From: CAVVFX01 sp963747535
GTDB taxonomy: Bacteria > Acidobacteriota > Terriglobia > Bryobacterales > Bryobacteraceae
DNA: 64,000 bases
Reading direction: 5' to 3'
NCBI GenBank assembly: GCA_963747535.1
Contig: CAVVFX010000013.1
Span: 201,359-265,358 of the forward strand
Shown here: in pieces, positions 1 through 9,505 of the stretch
How positions within the stretch are numbered: position 1 is the stretch's first letter
How the letters are laid out: each line of letters begins with the position of its first letter
Program-made: the position numbers and the translations under genes
Notes under the pieces: model-generated
Database searches by the model: none
What the model was told of the DNA's origin: nothing
Seen by the model: the letters and a program-made list of their open reading frames with translations, nothing else

Positions 1-2
1 TC

Positions 3-1085
3 TCGATGCCCTTGCCCAACCACTGGCACGCCCTCGCCACCATTTGGGCCTGCCAGGCGGGCAAGGACGTCTATATCGAAAAGCCCGCGTGCCACAACCC
101 GTACGAAGGCGGCAAGATGATCGAGGCCGCACGCAAGTATAACCGCATCGTTCAGGTAGGTTCGCAAGGTCGCAGCATGGCCCATAAGATCAAGGCTATG
201 GAGCAGTTGCGCCAGGGCGCGATCGGCAAGATCTATCTCGCCAAAGGTACCTGTTATAAATGGCGCCCATCTATCGGCCACAAGCCGGACGAGCCGACGC
301 CTCTCGGGCTCGATTGGGATAAATTCCTCGGACCCGCGCCGATGCGTCCTTACAACGAATTGCGTTTCCGTTACAACTGGCACTGGTTCTGGGACACCGG
401 CAACGGGGATATCGGCAACCAGGGCATCCACCAGATGGATATCGCGCGCTGGGGTCTGGGCAAACCGGGACTGCCGAAGGGCGTAGTTTCAACCGGCGGC
501 AAGTACGTTTTTGATGACGACCAGGAGACGCCCAACACTCAAATCGCGACGTTCGATTACGGCGACGCGGAACTCGTGTTCGAGGTTCGCGGACTGCCCA
601 CCGGTCCCGAGGGCGCTTATGTCCCTGGCGGAAGCCGCGGAGGCCGTCGTGGAGGCGGAGGCGGGAACGCCGACCCCGCAGCAGCAGCTGCCGCAGCGAA
701 CGCGGGTGGCCGCGGTAGTCAGATCGTTGATCTGTACTATGGCAGCGAAGGTTGGATGTGCCTCGACGATTCCGGCTTCCAGATCTACAAAGGACAATTC
801 AACGAGAAGATCATGGATGAGAAACACGGTGAGGGGGACGACACCGGTATCCACATGGATAACTTCCTCGCCGCAGTCCGCAGCCGTAAGATGGAGGACC
901 TTCATGCCGACGTGGCGGTCGGTGTCACTTCTGCCAATCTGGTTCATCTCGCCAATGCCAGTTATCGCGTGAAGCGCGAATTGAAGTACGACGAGGCGGC
1001 TCACAAGTTTGTCAACGATAAAGAAGCCGACGCCTATCTGACGCGCCACTATCGCGCACCCTACGTCGTTCCGGAAAAAGTGTAG
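3..1085 (+). CDS. Gfo/Idh/MocA family oxidoreductase (3' part)
   Basis: The frame is open to the left edge, so the N-terminal Rossmann GxGxxG segment lies outside the window; what remains is about 360 residues. The family signature EKPACHN appears near residue 25, where EKP is the conserved nicotinamide-site motif. The C-terminal substrate domain holds GNQGIHQMDIARWG, the usual acidobacterial/planctomycete form with the catalytic-region His and Asp. These enzymes reduce or oxidise sugars and cyclitols with NAD(P). Between residues about 208 and 240 there is a Gly/Arg/Ala-rich low-complexity insert, probably a surface loop. The substrate cannot be read from sequence. No partner gene is visible because the upstream side is cut off. 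Confidence 0.9.
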   Translation, partial: SMPLPNHWHALATIWACQAGKDVYIEKPACHNPYEGGKMIEAARKYNRIVQVGSQGRSMAHKIKAMEQLRQGAIGKIYLAKGTCYKWRPSIGHKPDEPTPLGLDWDKFLGPAPMRPYNELRFRYNWHWFWDTGNGDIGNQGIHQMDIARWGLGKPGLPKGVVSTGGKYVFDDDQETPNTQIATFDYGDAELVFEVRGLPTGPEGAYVPGGSRGGRRGGGGGNADPAAAAAAANAGGRGSQIVDLYYGSEGWMCLDDSGFQIYKGQFNEKIMDEKHGEGDDTGIHMDNFLAAVRSRKMEDLHADVAVGVTSANLVHLANASYRVKRELKYDEAAHKFVNDKEADAYLTRHYRAPYVVPEKV

Positions 1086-1094
1086 TTACGCGGT

Positions 1095-1160
1095 ACGGCA
1101 GACCATCGTTTTTGGTGGTCTGCCCGGCTGCGTAGCGGCCGCTTTCGCTATATTTCCGCC
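1095..1160 (-). repeat. Dispersed intergenic repeat A, copy 1
   Basis: A hairpin with arms GGCAGACCA (1097-1105) and TGGTCTGCC (1116-1124) is followed by a GC-rich stretch. On the reverse strand it matches the repeats at 11131-11248, 17389-17483 and 25801-25881. It sits directly after the stop of the oxidoreductase gene. Confidence 0.75.
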
Positions 1161-1237
1161 TATAACTCAGTAAGTTGCAAAAATCTTTCCCAACTACCCC
1201 AGCCTTCTCCTGTTATGAATAGATCAGGAGATTCTCT

Positions 1238-2002
1238 TTGTCTTCCAACGTTGTTACGCCTCTTTCGCAACAGCCGCTGAGCCTCCGATGCCTGGCGTTG
1301 ACCGGCACATTTGAAACTAGCGTTCCGCCTCCCGGTTGCTTTGGCTCGATAGCGGGCGATTTTGACGGCCAGGGAATCAGTTATAGCGCGCTGCAATGGA
1401 ACCTGGGACAATCCACACTGCAGCCGCTTCTGACGGAGATGAATGCGTCCCATCCGGACGTGATGGGCCGGGTATTCGACGCCCTGTATACGCAGTTATC
1501 CGGTGTCCTGGTCCTGTCGCGCAGCCAGCAACTGGAGTGGGCCCGGTCGATCCAATCCGTGCAGCACACACTCGACGCCCGCTGGAGTAACTGCTTTCGC
1601 GCCTTGGGAGAGACTGCGGAATTTCAGGCCATGGCGATGCGGCATGCGGCGGCGCTCTTCGACAGTGCGCGGGCCCTTTGCCGGGCGTATGGCCTTACCT
1701 CGCAACGAGCGGCGGCGCTGATGTTCGATATCAAAGTTCAGAACGGGACCATCGCGACGAGCGCCCAAACACTCATCGAGCAGGATTTCGCGAAGCTTGC
1801 ACCAGGCGATCCGGACGTCTTAGAAACTGCGAGAATGCGGAACGTAGCGAATCGGGTTGCCGATACTGCCAATATTCGCTGGAGGGAAGATGTTCGGACC
1901 CGAAAATTGGCTGTAGCGAATGGGACTGGAGTTGTCCACGGGGTGCATTACGATCTCGCCGCCCAGTACGGACTGACCCTGGCGCCGTTTGTCGTAGCCT
2001 GA
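1238..2002 (+). CDS. Hypothetical protein, possible lysozyme/chitosanase-like fold
   Basis: The protein has 254 residues and starts at TTG. This start is supported by a purine-rich CAGGAG at 1225-1230 with seven bases spacing; no ATG fits as well. There is no signal peptide. The segment FDGQGISYSALQWNLGQ, with a Glu upstream in TGTFETS, resembles the core of lysozyme-superfamily glycan hydrolases (GH46/peptidoglycan-hydrolase-like), where an N-terminal Glu is catalytic. That likeness is from recall of the motif style and is only tentative. The rest is alpha-helical and Ala/Arg rich. It stands alone between two intergenic repeats. It may be a glycan hydrolase or an uncharacterised cytoplasmic protein. 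Confidence 0.6.
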   Translation: MSSNVVTPLSQQPLSLRCLALTGTFETSVPPPGCFGSIAGDFDGQGISYSALQWNLGQSTLQPLLTEMNASHPDVMGRVFDALYTQLSGVLVLSRSQQLEWARSIQSVQHTLDARWSNCFRALGETAEFQAMAMRHAAALFDSARALCRAYGLTSQRAAALMFDIKVQNGTIATSAQTLIEQDFAKLAPGDPDVLETARMRNVANRVADTANIRWREDVRTRKLAVANGTGVVHGVHYDLAAQYGLTLAPFVVA

Positions 2003-2020
2003 CGCATCGTAAACACAGCG

Positions 2021-2072
2021 TCGCTAGAGTTTGCGCGCCAACCGCTCCCTCACGGTCACGGCTCAGTAGTCT
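2021..2072 (-). repeat. Dispersed intergenic repeat B, partial copy 4
   Basis: About 45 bases matching, in reverse orientation, the distal half of the longer repeat B copies at 40857-40978 and 44088-44190, around the shared string AACCGCTCCCT. A GC-rich hairpin tail (CCGGC-ttgt-GCCGG near 2080) follows. It lies in the gap between two convergent genes. Confidence 0.55.
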
Positions 2073-2125
2073 GTGCTACCCGGCTTGTGCCGGCTGCCGG
2101 CCGGCGCGACAAGCTGAAGCCTGAG

Positions 2126-2374
2126 CTACCTACGATTGATCGCGTGATAAACCACCAGCACGAGAATTGCCCCGATGACGGCCACCACGATACTGTAAAT
2201 GTTTACCCCGGTTACGCCATGGAAGCCGAAGAACGTCACTAACCATCCGCCAACCACGGCGCCTACAATGCCGAGGATGATATCCAGGAAGAGTCCTTCG
2301 CCGGACTTATTCACAATCTTACTGCCGATAAAACCTGCGATTAGCCCTAGGATGATCCACGATAGAAAACCCAT
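2126..2374 (-). CDS. GlsB/YeaQ/YmgE family membrane protein
   Basis: This 82-residue protein has three hydrophobic segments and the family pattern GLIAGFIGSKIV followed by DIILGIVGAVVGGWL. That is typical of the transglycosylase-associated/YeaQ-YmgE small inner-membrane proteins induced by general stress in other bacteria. Length and topology match the family. A very good ribosome site, AAGGAGG, lies just upstream of its ATG. It follows the upstream gene by 11 bases, so the two are probably co-transcribed. The molecular role is unknown across the family. Confidence 0.9.
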   Translation of the reverse strand: MGFLSWIILGLIAGFIGSKIVNKSGEGLFLDIILGIVGAVVGGWLVTFFGFHGVTGVNIYSIVVAVIGAILVLVVYHAINRR

Positions 2375-2385
2375 TTCATTCCTCC

Positions 2386-2874
2386 TTACCTTTTTGAAAG
2401 ATGGGACATCATCAGCCCTAATGCGGCCGCGCCCAACCCTTGCACCAGAGTCGGATGCCGCGCATAAAAGCTGCTGGCTTCTTCGACGATTGACGGACTC
2501 TGCTGCTGCGCATGTTCGGCAGCCTGCTGCACTTCCTCAGGACTCACTTGCGCCGCTTGTTCGGGAGTGATCTGTGTGCCGCTGCCTAATAAGTTTCCGA
2601 GATTTCCCAGTGCGCCCGAGGCCATTAATTGAGGACCGACAGATTGGGCCAATTGATTTAGCAGGCCGGCTTTCTGGTCGGGATTCGAGTTTCCGAACAG
2701 GCTGCCGACCATCTGGCCGAACGGCGGGGTCTGGTCGGATTGAAAGGCATGAGACAGCGCTCCCGCCAGACCTCCCTGTCCCGCATTGGCGGCAACTTGC
2801 GAGAAAGCCTGTTCCAGGTTACCGGAGCCGCCAGCCAAAGACTCCAGCGTGCCCATAAGATTCCCTAATCCCAT
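2386..2874 (-). CDS. Gly/Ala/Gln-rich hypothetical protein (YidB/DUF937-like style)
   Basis: A 162-residue protein dominated by Gly, Ala, Leu and Gln, with repeated short motifs such as GALGNLGNLLGSG and an acidic helical middle (TPEQAAQVSPEEVQQAAEHA). The C-terminal segment GLGAAALGLMMSHL is weakly hydrophobic. The composition recalls YidB/DUF937-type proteins, but I cannot assign it firmly. The ATG at 2874 has GGAG eight bases upstream. It is the first gene of a two-gene unit with the small YeaQ-like membrane protein, which suggests an envelope or stress role by association only. Confidence 0.7.
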   Translation of the reverse strand: MGLGNLMGTLESLAGGSGNLEQAFSQVAANAGQGGLAGALSHAFQSDQTPPFGQMVGSLFGNSNPDQKAGLLNQLAQSVGPQLMASGALGNLGNLLGSGTQITPEQAAQVSPEEVQQAAEHAQQQSPSIVEEASSFYARHPTLVQGLGAAALGLMMSHLSKR

Positions 2875-2942
2875 TTCGATAACTCCAACTTGAAATTGAA
2901 CTACTCGCGGTATTGTATCTTATCGGGCGCAAGTAAGATATG

Positions 2943-5900
2943 TCAATTCGACGTCGCGGAAACCGTACCCGCCGAATTGGTCAGAGTCACCGTGACGGAC
3001 ACGATCTCACTGGTATTTCCTATGACCGTGAAGGGCTGGGCATAAGTAAACTGGCTGCCGAACGCGGTCGACGCGGCGCTTTGGTACCAGGCCGTGAATA
3101 ACGATGACACCGGCACGGTGAAGACGGAAGACGTGAAAGAACCGCCGGGAGCCGCGTTGAGTTGGAAGACGGCTGTCGTCATGTCCCGCGTAGTCGAGTA
3201 CCCGTTGATATCGACTTCCAGATAACCATTGGCGCGAATCAGCGTAACGGTCCGGATGACCGGCGCGGACTTCGGAATGGTGATGGTTGCAGTCGAGCCG
3301 GTTGCAGGTGTTACGTCCACTCCTCCCGCAGTCAAAGTTACGGTCAACGTAATGACGCCGGCCACCGTCCCGGTCTGGATCTGTAACGGCGGTAACGTGG
3401 TCGTGTTAGGCGGAACGGTAAAGGTAAACGTAGTGCCGCCGCTCGCAAACTGGATTGCAGGATCAACTATCGGCACGGTGGCGTTCGAGACAAATGTCAA
3501 GGTGACCGTGCCGGACAGCGCGAGCGGATAGCCCGCATTCAGTCCGAAGTCGATGGTCGGTTGCTGAGCCGGTCCCGACGTTGCGGGTGGATTGAGCCGC
3601 AGTGCCGGAGGAGGGGGCAGACTGACCGTGAAGTTCACGGGAATGGATGAAGTGCCTCCCTGTTGGACCTGTACCGGATAGGTACCCGGAACCAACAGCA
3701 AGTTAGCCGGTACCGCAGCAGTAAGTTGCGTCGCACTGACGAAGGTGGTGGTGAGCGCGGTGGTGCCGAAATTAACGACCGGTGCCGAAGTGAAGCCGGT
3801 ACCCGTCACCGTGAGAGTGAACGCCGCACCGCCAGCGGTGGCCGACGTCGGGCTCAGGGTGGTGATGACCGGCGGTGCAGGGGGATTGATCGTAAACGTG
3901 GACGCGGCGGAGACAACGTTGCCAGGATTAACAGCCGTCACCGTAACGGTTCCCGCTTGGGCAATCAATGTCGCGGGAACATCCGCGCTCACCGTGGTAG
4001 CGCTGACAAAGTGAGTCGTGAGGGCGGTAGTGTTCCATTGAATCGTAGTCAGGACGAGGAACCCGGTGCCATTCACAATCAGGCTGAAAGCCGGACCTCC
4101 TGCCGTCGCGGAATTCGGCGAGAGCGAGGTAACGACCGGCGTCACCGGATTGATGGCGAAGGGCAGGGCATTGGAAACCAGCGGCGGCCCGTTCGGTACC
4201 TGGTTAACCACCGTGACGTTGACCGTTCCCGGCTGCGTCAATCGTCCCGCGTCGACCGTCGCAGTCAATTGCGTGCCCGATACGAGGTTAGTGCTCAATG
4301 GCGCTCCATTCCACTGTACGGACGAGCCTTGGACGAAGCCAGTGCCGGTAAGCGTTAGGGTGAAAGCGGGATCGCCGACGTTCGCCGAGGTGGGCGAAAT
4401 GCTGGTGAGCGTGGGTGCGGGGGCCGGAGTGATGGTCAGGGTCACGGCGTTCGACGGCGTGCCGCCGGGGTTTGCGACAGTGACCTGCGCGGTACCGGGT
4501 TGCACGATCTGGTTGGGCGGGACCAACGCAGTGACCTGCGTGGCACTTACAAAGGTCGACGGGACGACCACTCCGTTTACAGACACGTTCACGCCCGAAA
4601 GGAATCCCGTTCCGTTCACGGTGAGCGTGAACGCAGGGCCGCCCGCAGTTATGCTCGACGGCGAAATGCCGGTGATGGTCGGGACAGGCACCGTAATCGC
4701 CAGAGGCAGCGGGTTCGATGCCCCGCTTCCTGGATTCGTAACCGTGACGGGTGACATTCCTGCTTGCTGGATCAGGCTCGCCGGCACGGCGGCCGTCAGT
4801 TGCGTGCTGCTCACGAAGGTCGTCGTCAACGACGCCGTTCCTAGCAGCACCGTCGCGCCGGACGCGAAGTTGGTGCCGTTTACGGTCAAGGTGAAAGCGG
4901 GTCCGCCAGCTACGACGGTAGACGGCGAAATACTCGTGATGGTTGGCACCGGCGCCAAGATCGTCAGGCTGACGGCACTGGACGCCGCTCCACCCGCATT
5001 CGCGACGGTAATCTGCACCGTCCCCGGCTGCGCCACCAGACTAGCCGGCACGATCGCGGTGAGTTGGGTAGCGCTCACGAAAGTCGTAGTCAAAGCGGTG
5101 CTGTTCAACGACACCGTCGCACCGCTCACGAAGCCCGTGCCCGTGACGGTCAAAGTGAAAAACGGTCCACCCGGCGGGACGGTTGATGGGGAAATACTCG
5201 TGATCGCCGGGGTCGGGACTGTAATGGTGAGGTTGACCGCGTTGGAGGCCGCACCACCCGCGTTGGCCGCGGTAACGGGAACGACACCACCTTTCGCGAT
5301 AAGGTTAGCCGGTACTGTCGCGGCGAGCTGAGTCACGCTCACGAACGTAGTGGTCAAAGCCGTTCCGTTCAAAGACACGGTTGCACCGGAGGAGAAGCCG
5401 GTCCCGTTTACAGTCAACGTGAATGCCGCACTGCCGGACGCTACGGTGGAAGGAGAAATACTCGTAATCACCGGAGCCGCTGCCGTGATAGTGAACGGCA
5501 GCGCATTGGAGACCGCGGTGCCGACGCTCGCTGTCACGGATGCCGAACCCGCTTGCGCGATCAGGCTCGCGCTCACTGCTGCCGTCAATTGAGTCGGGCT
5601 GACGAATGTGGTAGTCAGCGCCGTGGTGTTCCAAAGCACCGTAGCTCCCGAAGCGAAGCCGGAACCATTCACCGTAAGAGTGAATGCCGGTCCACCCGCC
5701 GCGGCCGAGGATGGTGAGAGACTCGTCAGGCTCAGGCCCGGTGTAATCACCAACTGCAGGGCGGGAGGCGTCGTCTGACCCGTCGCGGCGGAGACGTCGA
5801 TATTGACCGTTCCCGCAGCTGCGATGAGTGTCGCAGGGACTGAGGCGGTGAGTTGCGTGGAAGAGACAAAAGTGGTTGTCAGCGGGGTACCATTCCAGGT

Positions 5901-8474
5901 AACGCTGGTCGTGCTGAGGAATCCCGTTCCTGTCGCTGTAAGGGTGAAAGCCTGGCCGCCGGCCACGACCGTCGATGGAGAAATGCTGGTCAGCGTCAAC
6001 GGATTTAAGATTGTGAAGGGAAGCGACGGGGGCTGCGGCGAGCCGGTCACACTGACTGCGGCTGTCCCGGCAGTTGTCAGTAGATTGGCTGGTACCGCGG
6101 CGGTGAGTTGCGTCGTAGAGACAAATGTAGTCGCCAACGGTGAGCCGTTCCAGGTCACTACCGTTCCCACAACGGTTGAGGACGTAGCTGCTCCGTACAC
6201 GAAACCCGAGCCGTTCACGGTAATCGTAAAGCCTGGGCTGCCGGCCGGCGCAGAACTGGGCGACAGGCTGGTTAACGTGAGCGTCAGCGGACTCGTGATC
6301 GAGAAGGTCAGAGCGTTCGAGACCAGATTTCCATTCTGCGCGGTAATCGATGCCGACCCCTGCTGGGCGATCAGATTCGCCGGCACGGTGGCAGTCATCT
6401 GGGTGCCATTGACGACAGTAGTGGAGAGCAACGACCCGTTCCAATAAATATTCGTTCCTGAGACGAAGCCGGCGCCGTTGACCGTCAGAGTGAAAGCCGG
6501 ACCGCCCGCCGCTGTTGATGAGGGTGACAGGCTGGTGAGCGTCAGTCCCGGTGTGATGACGAACGAAAGCGGCGCAGGGGATACCTGACCCGGCACCGAT
6601 ACGCCGACGGACACGGTCCCCGCCGTCGCGATCAGGTTAGCCGGAACGGTAGCGGCAAGTTGCGTGGCAGAGACAAAAGAAGTGCTCAGCGTAACACCGT
6701 TCCAGGTCACTAATGAGCCGTTGGAGAATCCGGTGCCGTTGGCCGTGAGGGTGAATGCCGCGCCTCCGGCTAACGCAGTGTTCGGAGAAATGCTGGTTAG
6801 GGTCAGTGCCACCGCGGTGATCGTAAATGTGGCTGCGTTGGAGACCACGTTCCCGGACAGTGCCGTGATTGAAGCCGTGCCGGGTTGTGCGATCAGAAGG
6901 GCCGGCACCGTGGCCGTGATCTGTCCGGCGTTGACCGAGGTGATCGCCAACGCGGTGCTATTCCAGAGCACGCTGGTGCTGCTATTGAATCCCGTGCCAT
7001 TTACCGTGAGAGTGAAGGCAGGTCCTCCGGCTAATGCGGAAGAGGGCGAGATGCTGGTGATCGAAAGGTTCGGCGTGATCACGAACGCAAGCGGCGACGA
7101 GGATGTCTGACCCGATGCCGCTACACCGACGGAGGCTGTCGCTGCGGTCGCGATCAAACTGGCCGGAACAGCAGCGGTAAGTTGCCCGGACGAGACGAAC
7201 GTGGTGGTGAGTGGTGATCCGTTCCAGGTGATGACGGCGCCACTCGAAAATCCGGCCCCATTCGCAGTGAGGGTGAATGCCGGACCGCCGGCTACAGCGG
7301 TGCTTGGGGAAATACTGGTGAGAGTCAACGGGGTCGCGGTGATTGTAAAGGTCAGCGCGTTGGAAACCAGGTTTCCGAAGCGCACCGTGATCGAAGCCGT
7401 GCCTTGCTGTGCGATCAGAGCTGCCGGGACTGCGGCCGTGATCTGTCCGGCGTTGACCACCGATTCCGACAGCGCCGTACTATTCCAGTAAGCAGTGGAG
7501 CTGCTGTTGAAGCCCGAGCCATTTATCGTGAGAGTGAAGGCGGGCCCTCCGGCAGCGGCGGAAGAAGGCGAGAGACTTGTGATCGCCAGATTCGGCGTAA
7601 TCGTGACAGAAAGCGGCGCCGGCGATGTCTGGCCGGATGCCGCCACTCCGACTGACACTGTTCCTGCAGTGGTGATCAAACTGGCCGGAACTGCGGCCGT
7701 CAGTTGCGTGGCCGAAACAAACGTGGTGGTGAGTGACGATCCGTTCCAGGTCACCGCCGTCCCACTTGAAAAGCCGGATCCGTTGACAGTCAGCGTAAAG
7801 CCAGGAGATCCCGCCGTGACAGTAGTTGGCGAAATACTGCTAAGGAGCAAGGCTGGAGCGGTGACGGTGAAAGCAATGGACACCAACGCGGGGCTCCCCA
7901 GGTAGGATATGGATGCGATTCCCGGCGATGCGAGCAGCTTCGATGAAACGATCGCCGTGACTTGCCCTGAGTTCACGTACGTGGTCTGGAGCGCGGTGCC
8001 GTTCCAGGTGATCGTGACGCCGGCGTTCGCCGACGTCGGTGCGGGGAAGTTCGCTCCATACACCGTGAGCGTCAGTGCCGGGCTGCCGGCTGGGGCGGAA
8101 CTTGGTGACACGCTTAAGAGCGTCGGGGGAGGGGCCGTTACCGTGAAACTTACGTAATTGGAAATGCCCGTTCCCTGTACAACCGAAATCGATGCCGATT
8201 CGGGCGTGGTCAAAAGGCTCGCTGGAATGGTAGCTGTAATCTGGCTCGCCCCGTTAAACGCGGTGACGCTTAACTGGATCACCTGGTCTGCATTCAGAAC
8301 GTTGAAATAGACCCGTGGTTGGGGAATTTGCGCGAATTGACCGTTAATCGTCAGGGTCACCGGCCCGCTACCCGCCACCGCTGAAGCCGGCGAGAGGTTA
8401 CTGATCGTTTGCGGGAACGCCCATGGGGCGGCGGCCAGGAGCGTTGTCAGGAGAAACGAAGCTCGCCGGATCAT
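2943..8474 (-). CDS. Secreted giant protein with 18 tandem IPT/TIG (Ig-like) repeats
   Basis: The start chosen is the ATG at 8474, preceded by GGAGGT six bases upstream and giving a clean signal peptide (MIRRASFLLTTLLAAAPWAF). It overlaps the upstream stop codon in an ATGA arrangement. The mature protein of about 1840 residues consists of 18 modules of roughly 85-100 residues. Each opens with a variant of SISPSTVxAGGPAFTLTVNG, the IPT/TIG beta-sandwich signature, and carries a conserved TTTFVSATQLTA-type strand. A different C-terminal beta-rich region of about 230 residues follows. There is no catalytic domain, membrane anchor or sorting motif. A role as a surface or extracellular adhesin/scaffold is inferred. 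The large open frames on the opposite strand are shadows of its repetitive Gly/Thr/Ser code. Confidence 0.92.
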   Translation of the reverse strand: MIRRASFLLTTLLAAAPWAFPQTISNLSPASAVAGSGPVTLTINGQFAQIPQPRVYFNVLNADQVIQLSVTAFNGASQITATIPASLLTTPESASISVVQGTGISNYVSFTVTAPPPTLLSVSPSSAPAGSPALTLTVYGANFPAPTSANAGVTITWNGTALQTTYVNSGQVTAIVSSKLLASPGIASISYLGSPALVSIAFTVTAPALLLSSISPTTVTAGSPGFTLTVNGSGFSSGTAVTWNGSSLTTTFVSATQLTAAVPASLITTAGTVSVGVAASGQTSPAPLSVTITPNLAITSLSPSSAAAGGPAFTLTINGSGFNSSSTAYWNSTALSESVVNAGQITAAVPAALIAQQGTASITVRFGNLVSNALTFTITATPLTLTSISPSTAVAGGPAFTLTANGAGFSSGAVITWNGSPLTTTFVSSGQLTAAVPASLIATAATASVGVAASGQTSSSPLAFVITPNLSITSISPSSALAGGPAFTLTVNGTGFNSSTSVLWNSTALAITSVNAGQITATVPALLIAQPGTASITALSGNVVSNAATFTITAVALTLTSISPNTALAGGAAFTLTANGTGFSNGSLVTWNGVTLSTSFVSATQLAATVPANLIATAGTVSVGVSVPGQVSPAPLSFVITPGLTLTSLSPSSTAAGGPAFTLTVNGAGFVSGTNIYWNGSLLSTTVVNGTQMTATVPANLIAQQGSASITAQNGNLVSNALTFSITSPLTLTLTSLSPSSAPAGSPGFTITVNGSGFVYGAATSSTVVGTVVTWNGSPLATTFVSTTQLTAAVPANLLTTAGTAAVSVTGSPQPPSLPFTILNPLTLTSISPSTVVAGGQAFTLTATGTGFLSTTSVTWNGTPLTTTFVSSTQLTASVPATLIAAAGTVNIDVSAATGQTTPPALQLVITPGLSLTSLSPSSAAAGGPAFTLTVNGSGFASGATVLWNTTALTTTFVSPTQLTAAVSASLIAQAGSASVTASVGTAVSNALPFTITAAAPVITSISPSTVASGSAAFTLTVNGTGFSSGATVSLNGTALTTTFVSVTQLAATVPANLIAKGGVVPVTAANAGGAASNAVNLTITVPTPAITSISPSTVPPGGPFFTLTVTGTGFVSGATVSLNSTALTTTFVSATQLTAIVPASLVAQPGTVQITVANAGGAASSAVSLTILAPVPTITSISPSTVVAGGPAFTLTVNGTNFASGATVLLGTASLTTTFVSSTQLTAAVPASLIQQAGMSPVTVTNPGSGASNPLPLAITVPVPTITGISPSSITAGGPAFTLTVNGTGFLSGVNVSVNGVVVPSTFVSATQVTALVPPNQIVQPGTAQVTVANPGGTPSNAVTLTITPAPAPTLTSISPTSANVGDPAFTLTLTGTGFVQGSSVQWNGAPLSTNLVSGTQLTATVDAGRLTQPGTVNVTVVNQVPNGPPLVSNALPFAINPVTPVVTSLSPNSATAGGPAFSLIVNGTGFLVLTTIQWNTTALTTHFVSATTVSADVPATLIAQAGTVTVTAVNPGNVVSAASTFTINPPAPPVITTLSPTSATAGGAAFTLTVTGTGFTSAPVVNFGTTALTTTFVSATQLTAAVPANLLLVPGTYPVQVQQGGTSSIPVNFTVSLPPPPALRLNPPATSGPAQQPTIDFGLNAGYPLALSGTVTLTFVSNATVPIVDPAIQFASGGTTFTFTVPPNTTTLPPLQIQTGTVAGVITLTVTLTAGGVDVTPATGSTATITIPKSAPVIRTVTLIRANGYLEVDINGYSTTRDMTTAVFQLNAAPGGSFTSSVFTVPVSSLFTAWYQSAASTAFGSQFTYAQPFTVIGNTSEIVSVTVTLTNSAGTVSATSN

Positions 8475-9463
8475 TGCGTCACCTCCGCACTGGCGGCTGC
8501 CGGTTGTATCGCAGGGACGAAGACGACGCGCGGACCCGCAGCCGGGGCAGTATCGAGTAGCCATATAGGTGCTTTGCCGGGATGATTTAACCGGAAAGTA
8601 ATGCCGTCAGTCATCGGAACCAGTGTGGTGAGATTGAATCCGCACTGCAGCGAAACACTCGCGCGGGTTGCCAAGTTAATCCCCAGCACATTCTGGTTGC
8701 CGGCGTTGGCGATCCAGAGTTGTGTTCCATCCGGGCTGAGGGCCGCACCCACCGGATCGGACACGCCGTCTGTATCCGAGGCCAGCAGCGTAATCGCGGC
8801 GTTACTGCCGGGAGACTGAATTTTCCAGACCTGATTGGCTGTTCGATCGGCCACCAGCGCATTCGCGCCCGAACTCCAAAGCAGGATCGAAGCCGTTTTT
8901 TCGAGTGTTGCCAACTGATACGTGTTGCCGTCCTGGCCGAGCCAGAAAAGCGCCTCGCCGCCGCCGGAGAGTGAAGAAGACGCCAGCAGCGAGCCATCGT
9001 CAGCCACCGCGAATGCCGTAATGGCGCCCGGAAGCAGATCAATATTGAGTGCGTTCGCCGTCATAGAAGGCGTCGCGATGCCCGTAACTACCGTCAGGGT
9101 ATTGCCGGCGGAATCGTAGAACGCTGCGGATGTGCCGGTCTCGCTGACGGCAACTCTGGCGCTAGCGGGCAGACCGCCGGGAAGCAACACCGTGTTGGCC
9201 ACTCCCGCTGGCGAGAGGATGAGCGCGTTCCAACCCCCGTCGTTCACTACCGCGATGTTATTCCGCAATGAGAGGGCCGCGCTCGCGACCGGCGCTCCCA
9301 GCGGTAAGGGATCTCCAAAAACTGCGGCTCCCGGGGTTCCCAGCACCGGACGCAACGCCTGTCCTTTCGCGTCGAAAACATAGCCGAGCGACGGGCCGCC
9401 CAATGAAGTCTGCGCGTTAAGGGCGACGACTCCGGCTGCAAACAGAAGTAAATGTCTGAACAT
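8471..9463 (-). CDS. Secreted beta-propeller-like protein
   Basis: A 330-residue protein with a signal peptide (MFRHLLLFAAGVVALNAQ). The remainder consists of repeated short strand patterns such as LSPDGTQLWIANAGNQNVLGI, typical of YVTN/NHL-style propeller blades. GGAGG five bases before the ATG supports the start. Its stop overlaps the start of the TIG-repeat giant by four bases (ATGA), so the two are translationally coupled and probably act together outside the cytoplasm. No catalytic motif is visible. Confidence 0.82.
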   Translation of the reverse strand: MFRHLLLFAAGVVALNAQTSLGGPSLGYVFDAKGQALRPVLGTPGAAVFGDPLPLGAPVASAALSLRNNIAVVNDGGWNALILSPAGVANTVLLPGGLPASARVAVSETGTSAAFYDSAGNTLTVVTGIATPSMTANALNIDLLPGAITAFAVADDGSLLASSSLSGGGEALFWLGQDGNTYQLATLEKTASILLWSSGANALVADRTANQVWKIQSPGSNAAITLLASDTDGVSDPVGAALSPDGTQLWIANAGNQNVLGINLATRASVSLQCGFNLTTLVPMTDGITFRLNHPGKAPIWLLDTAPAAGPRVVFVPAIQPAAASAEVTQ

Positions 9464-9505
9464 GAATTCCTCCTTGTCTATCGCGCGTGGCGAGCTTACC
9501 GTGCC

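Noticed and set aside
5305..6444. Minus-strand frame of 379 codons inside the TIG gene
   Set aside because: It lies in another frame of the same strand, with Arg/His/Ser-rich composition and no recognisable motif.
3162..8157. Long plus-strand open frames (up to 421 codons) opposite the TIG-repeat gene
   Set aside because: Their Val/Thr/Ala/Pro-rich composition mirrors the repeated antisense code; there are no ribosome sites, and the minus-strand product has clear domains.
2943..8474. Periodic repeats that could suggest a CRISPR or VNTR array
   Set aside because: Period and content follow protein modules of about 85-100 residues in one open frame.
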